Assembly (NCBI GenBank): GCA_002297415.1 | Contig: DBKZ01000074.1 | Coordinates: 1 to 24,267 of the forward strand | Direction of reading: 5' to 3' | Source: Ruminococcaceae bacterium UBA737 | GTDB lineage: Bacteria > Bacillota > Clostridia > Oscillospirales > Acutalibacteraceae | Length of the DNA stretch: 24,267 nt | In this document: piece after piece, positions 21,597 to 24,267 of the stretch | How the letters are laid out: every line of letters starts with the position of its first letter | How positions within the stretch are numbered: position 1 is the stretch's first letter | Made by a program: the position numbers and the translations under genes | The notes under the pieces: model-generated | Told to the model about the DNA's origin: nothing | Database searches by the model: none | What the model saw: the letters and a program-made list of their open reading frames with translations, nothing else

Positions 21597-23456
21597 ATGA
21601 ATTATTACCCTTTTAACTCAAGCTTAGAAACCTATAAATCCGTAAAAGGCGCCTTAGCCGCAGGAAAAGACCTGCGGCTAAGGCTTTTGCTGCATAGCGA
21701 CGCAAAGTGCAAACAGGCTTTTCTGATTTTAAAGGACGATAAAACAGGCTGTGATAATTACATACCCTTGCTTGCGACCGACGATTATCTTGAAGAATAC
21801 AGATTTTATGAAACCACGCTGAATTTGGGCGAGGGGCTTTATTTTTATGCCTTTAAATACACAAGCGATTTCGGTGACTTTTTTATAACGAGAGAAAAAG
21901 AGGGACGCGGAATTGTTTGCAGAGAAAAGCCCAGATTTTGGCAGTTAACGGTTTATGAGGATGATAAATGCACACCCGACTGGCTAAGCGGCGGAATAAT
22001 TTATCAGATTTTCCCCGACAGATTTAATTCTTCAGGAGAAGAAAAGGAAAATGTTCCGAGCGACAGATATATCGTTCATGACAAGAGCATATCCCCCGCT
22101 TTCAGACAGGACACCTATCCGAATTCTCTCGGAAACGATTATTTCTGCGGCGATCTTAAGGGAATTGAAAAAAAGCTTGATTACCTTAAAAGCCTTAATG
22201 TTACCTGCATTTATTTAAATCCGATTTTCGAGGCGCATTCAAATCATCGGTATAATACCGCCGATTATTTGAATATCGACCCGCTGCTCGGAAATAAAGA
22301 GGATTTCAAATCGCTTTGCAATGCCGCGCATAAAAAGGGAATACGGATTATACTTGACGGCGTTTTTTCCCACACGGGAGACGACAGCATTTATTTTAAC
22401 CGAAATAAGCGCTACGGAACGGGAGGCGCTTATAACGATTATAATTCGCCTTACCGCGAGTGGTTTAAATTCAATTCCTATCCGGACGATTATTCGGCAT
22501 GGTGGGGTGTTAAAACTCTTCCGGAAACCGATGAAAATTCCCCGTCTTTTACCGATTTTATAACGGGTGAAAACGGAGTTTTAAAATATTGGCAGTCGCT
22601 CGGAGCCGACGGCTGGCGCCTTGATGTTGCCGACGAGCTTCCCGATAATTTTCTTGATAACATAAGAAAAGCCGTTAAATCGGCAAATAAAAAATCATAC
22701 CTTTTAGGCGAGGTATGGGAGGACGCTTCAAATAAAATCAGCTATGGCTCAAGAAGAAGATTTTTGCGCGGAAAACAGCTCGATTCCGTTATGAATTATC
22801 CCTTTGCGAACGCAATAATTGATTTTGTAAGAACGGGCAATTCGGACGCTTTAAAGGAAACTGTTTTTGAAATTCTTGAAAACTATCCCGAAAAAAGTAT
22901 TCGTCTTATGATGAATCATATCGGCACCCATGACACCGCAAGGATTTTAACACGGCTTTCCGAAAATAACGACGATTTCGGAGACAGAGCCAAACAGTCT
23001 CAAATGAAATTAAGCGAAGAAAAATATAAATTCGCAAAGAAAAGACTCTTTGAGGCTGTTCTTTTGCAGTTCACTTTACCTGGGGTTCCATCGATTTATT
23101 ACGGCGACGAGGCAGGTATGACCGGCGGCTTTGACCCATTTTGCAGAGGGTATTTTCCTTGGGGAAATGAAGATAAGGAAATAACCGAATTTTATAAAAA
23201 ATTAGGGAAATTAAGAACTTCCTGCAAAGCTTTCTGCGGCGGAGAATATGTCCCGTGGCAGCTGCCGCAGGGTGTTTTCGGCTTTGAAAGAAAGAGCAAA
23301 TCAGCAAAAGCGCTCACGGTTATCAACTGCTCTGAAAATGAGATGTCCGTAGATGTTCCCGAGGAATACAAAAAATCGAAATCGCACCTCGGAAAGAGTT
23401 TAAACGGAAAAACTCTTACTCTTAAGCCCCACGAATTCACATTGATTATCTTATAA
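21597..23456 (+). CDS. GH13 alpha-amylase-family enzyme (neopullulanase/maltogenic-amylase-like)
   Basis: 619 residues. The N-terminal ~130 residues form a CBM34-like beta domain (…FLILKDDKTG… to …GLYFYAFKYTS). The catalytic barrel starts at 'GGIIYQIFPDRFN'. GH13 regions: 'GVFSHTGDDS', 'GWRLDVADE' (nucleophile Asp343), 'LLGEVWED' (acid Glu372) and 'MMNHIGTHDTAR' (Asp446). The layout and lack of a signal peptide fit a cytoplasmic enzyme acting on maltodextrins or alpha-1,6 branches, complementing GlgP. There is no strong ribosome site (only AGTGAG), so it probably depends on translational coupling with glgP. A hairpin at 21651-21684 lies in its first codons. Exact bond specificity is not decided by sequence. 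Confidence 0.93.
   Translation: MNYYPFNSSLETYKSVKGALAAGKDLRLRLLLHSDAKCKQAFLILKDDKTGCDNYIPLLATDDYLEEYRFYETTLNLGEGLYFYAFKYTSDFGDFFITREKEGRGIVCREKPRFWQLTVYEDDKCTPDWLSGGIIYQIFPDRFNSSGEEKENVPSDRYIVHDKSISPAFRQDTYPNSLGNDYFCGDLKGIEKKLDYLKSLNVTCIYLNPIFEAHSNHRYNTADYLNIDPLLGNKEDFKSLCNAAHKKGIRIILDGVFSHTGDDSIYFNRNKRYGTGGAYNDYNSPYREWFKFNSYPDDYSAWWGVKTLPETDENSPSFTDFITGENGVLKYWQSLGADGWRLDVADELPDNFLDNIRKAVKSANKKSYLLGEVWEDASNKISYGSRRRFLRGKQLDSVMNYPFANAIIDFVRTGNSDALKETVFEILENYPEKSIRLMMNHIGTHDTARILTRLSENNDDFGDRAKQSQMKLSEEKYKFAKKRLFEAVLLQFTLPGVPSIYYGDEAGMTGGFDPFCRGYFPWGNEDKEITEFYKKLGKLRTSCKAFCGGEYVPWQLPQGVFGFERKSKSAKALTVINCSENEMSVDVPEEYKKSKSHLGKSLNGKTLTLKPHEFTLIIL
21651..21688 (+). terminator. Attenuator-like hairpin inside the GH13 gene
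   Basis: A perfect 14-bp, G+C-rich inverted repeat GCCTTAGCCGCAGG / CCTGCGGCTAAGGC with a 6-nt loop, followed directly by TTTT, starting 55 nt into the coding sequence. It has the form of an intrinsic terminator but lies in translated sequence (residues about 19-30). It could lower GH13 output relative to glgP, or form only when translation stalls. Confidence 0.5.
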
Positions 23457-23457
23457 C

Positions 23458-23494
23458 AAAACTCTTCCCTGTTGCTTTCAGGGAAGAGTTTTTT
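23458..23494. terminator. Bidirectional terminator
   Basis: 14-bp perfect stem AAAACTCTTCCCTG / CAGGGAAGAGTTTT with a 7-nt loop and T-runs on both sides. It begins two bases after the GH13 stop and also lies 26 nt beyond the stop of the convergent dehydrogenase gene. Confidence 0.9.
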
Positions 23495-23520
23495 ATTCTA
23501 AATCGTTTTTAAAATCATTT

Positions 23521-24267
23521 TTAAAAGCACTTTTCTCCGCTTTTTTTCTTGCAATCGTCAACCTTGCCGCAACGGTAACACAGCTCATTTTGAGCGGAAC
23601 CGTTTTTCTCAAGCTCAATAAGGTTATCAACCGTGGTCTGGGCGATATTTGAAAGCGCCTCTCGGGTTAAAAACGCTTGATGTGAGGTAACGATAACATT
23701 CGGCATTGAAATAAGTCTTGCGAGAACATCATCGTCAATAATATGACCCGACCTGTCCTCAAAGAATATATCGGACTCTTCTTCATAAACATCGAGGCAT
23801 GCGGCGCCGACCTTTCTTGATTTAATTCCTTCAAGAAGAGCCTCCGCGTCAATCAAGGCTCCGCGCGAGGTATTGATTATCGCAACGCCTTTTTTCATTT
23901 TTTCAATAGCATTGCCGTCAATCATGTGCATTGTTTCTTTTGTAAGCGGACAGTGAAGAGAAATTATATCGCTCTCGGACAGAATTTCGTCTAACGAAAC
24001 ATATTTTGCACCCTCGATTTCAGACGGGAATTTATCATAGCAGATAACATTCATTCCGAAGCCCTTGCAGATATTTATAAATACCTTTCCTATCTTACCT
24101 GTTCCCACTACTCCGACGGTTTTTCCGTGAAGATCAAAGCCTGTAAGCCCGTTTAAACTGAAATTGTAGTCACGCGTTCTGATATAAGCCTTATGAATTC
24201 TTCTGATAGAAGTAAGAAGCATTGCCATGGCATGCTCGGCAACGGCATACGGCGAATACGCAGGAAC
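23521..24267 (-). CDS. D-2-hydroxyacid dehydrogenase, D-lactate dehydrogenase-like (partial)
   Basis: The C-terminal 248 residues of a gene whose 5' end lies beyond the window; the reading frame stays open to the edge (VPAYSPYAVAEHA…), so an internal ATG at 24228 is not the start. The NAD-binding motif is 'GKTVGVVGTGKIG'; catalytic Arg lies in 'INTSRGALID', a Glu in the following 'DVYEEE' region, and the catalytic His in 'VTSHQAFLT'. The match is closest to D-lactate dehydrogenases (LdhA type), which reduce pyruvate to D-lactate in fermentation. Unusual is the C-terminal tail 'LCYRCGKVDDCKKKSGEKCF' with four cysteines, which could bind a metal or act as a redox element. Confidence 0.9.
   Translation of the reverse strand, partial: VPAYSPYAVAEHAMAMLLTSIRRIHKAYIRTRDYNFSLNGLTGFDLHGKTVGVVGTGKIGKVFINICKGFGMNVICYDKFPSEIEGAKYVSLDEILSESDIISLHCPLTKETMHMIDGNAIEKMKKGVAIINTSRGALIDAEALLEGIKSRKVGAACLDVYEEESDIFFEDRSGHIIDDDVLARLISMPNVIVTSHQAFLTREALSNIAQTTVDNLIELEKNGSAQNELCYRCGKVDDCKKKSGEKCF

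Noticed and set aside
1..24267. CRISPR arrays, tRNA/rRNA genes, insertion sequences, toxin-antitoxin pairs
   Set aside because: No regularly spaced repeats, cloverleaf-like segments, transposase motifs or recognisable toxin or antitoxin families were found by eye.

Overview
The window looks like a chromosomal segment of a low-GC, Gram-positive anaerobe of the class Clostridia, probably a gut Ruminococcaceae/Oscillospiraceae relative. This is inferred from A+T-rich intergenic DNA, strong GGAGG-type ribosome binding sites, intrinsic terminators with U-runs, the flavodiiron protein FprA, and the mix of glycan-degrading enzymes. No rRNA, tRNA, CRISPR array or insertion sequence was seen.

Left part (about 1-11.6 kb): an accessory-looking block of mostly uncharacterised genes. 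At the far left is a compact minus-strand RNA-repair operon: a cREC-type receiver-fold protein, the RNA ligase RtcB, and a 75-residue P-loop remnant, all overlapping. Next come a small helical protein (DIP1984/DUF6847-like) and a five-gene minus-strand operon (a protein with a C-terminal winged-helix-like segment, a 4-fold beta-flower-like protein, two cysteine-cluster proteins, one unknown). Then a plus-strand DUF2779 protein (Cas4-like nuclease plus DEDD-type exonuclease), a soluble FtsH-like AAA+/M41 protease with an unknown partner, a P-loop-less RecF/SMC-like protein with a small partner, and a WYL-domain regulator.

The block is tied together by a shared DNA motif, GTACC-N6-GG(T/G)AC. 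It occurs six times, always next to the start of a transcription unit. In four promoters it lies exactly 11 nt upstream of a good -10 box (12 nt upstream of the regulator's own gene), where the -35 element should be, and no consensus -35 is present. I infer that the WYL protein binds this motif and controls the block as one regulon, perhaps a response to nucleic-acid damage or phage. The link is inference; the motif and its spacing are directly visible.

Right part (about 11.6-24.3 kb): ordinary metabolism. It holds a decayed dGTPase-like HD-domain gene, a DUF3795-like protein, a GH29 alpha-L-fucosidase, a divergent GH3 enzyme, an AraC-type regulator, the flavodiiron protein FprA, an AzlC/AzlD branched-chain amino-acid exporter pair, glycogen phosphorylase followed by a GH13 alpha-amylase-family enzyme, and the 3' part of a D-2-hydroxyacid dehydrogenase gene cut by the window edge. 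Together these suggest foraging on host or dietary glycans, turnover of storage glucan, and fermentation to D-lactate with protection against oxygen or NO. Two hairpins here double as coding sequence: the terminator of the GH3 gene lies inside the AraC gene, and an attenuator-like hairpin lies inside the start of the GH13 gene.
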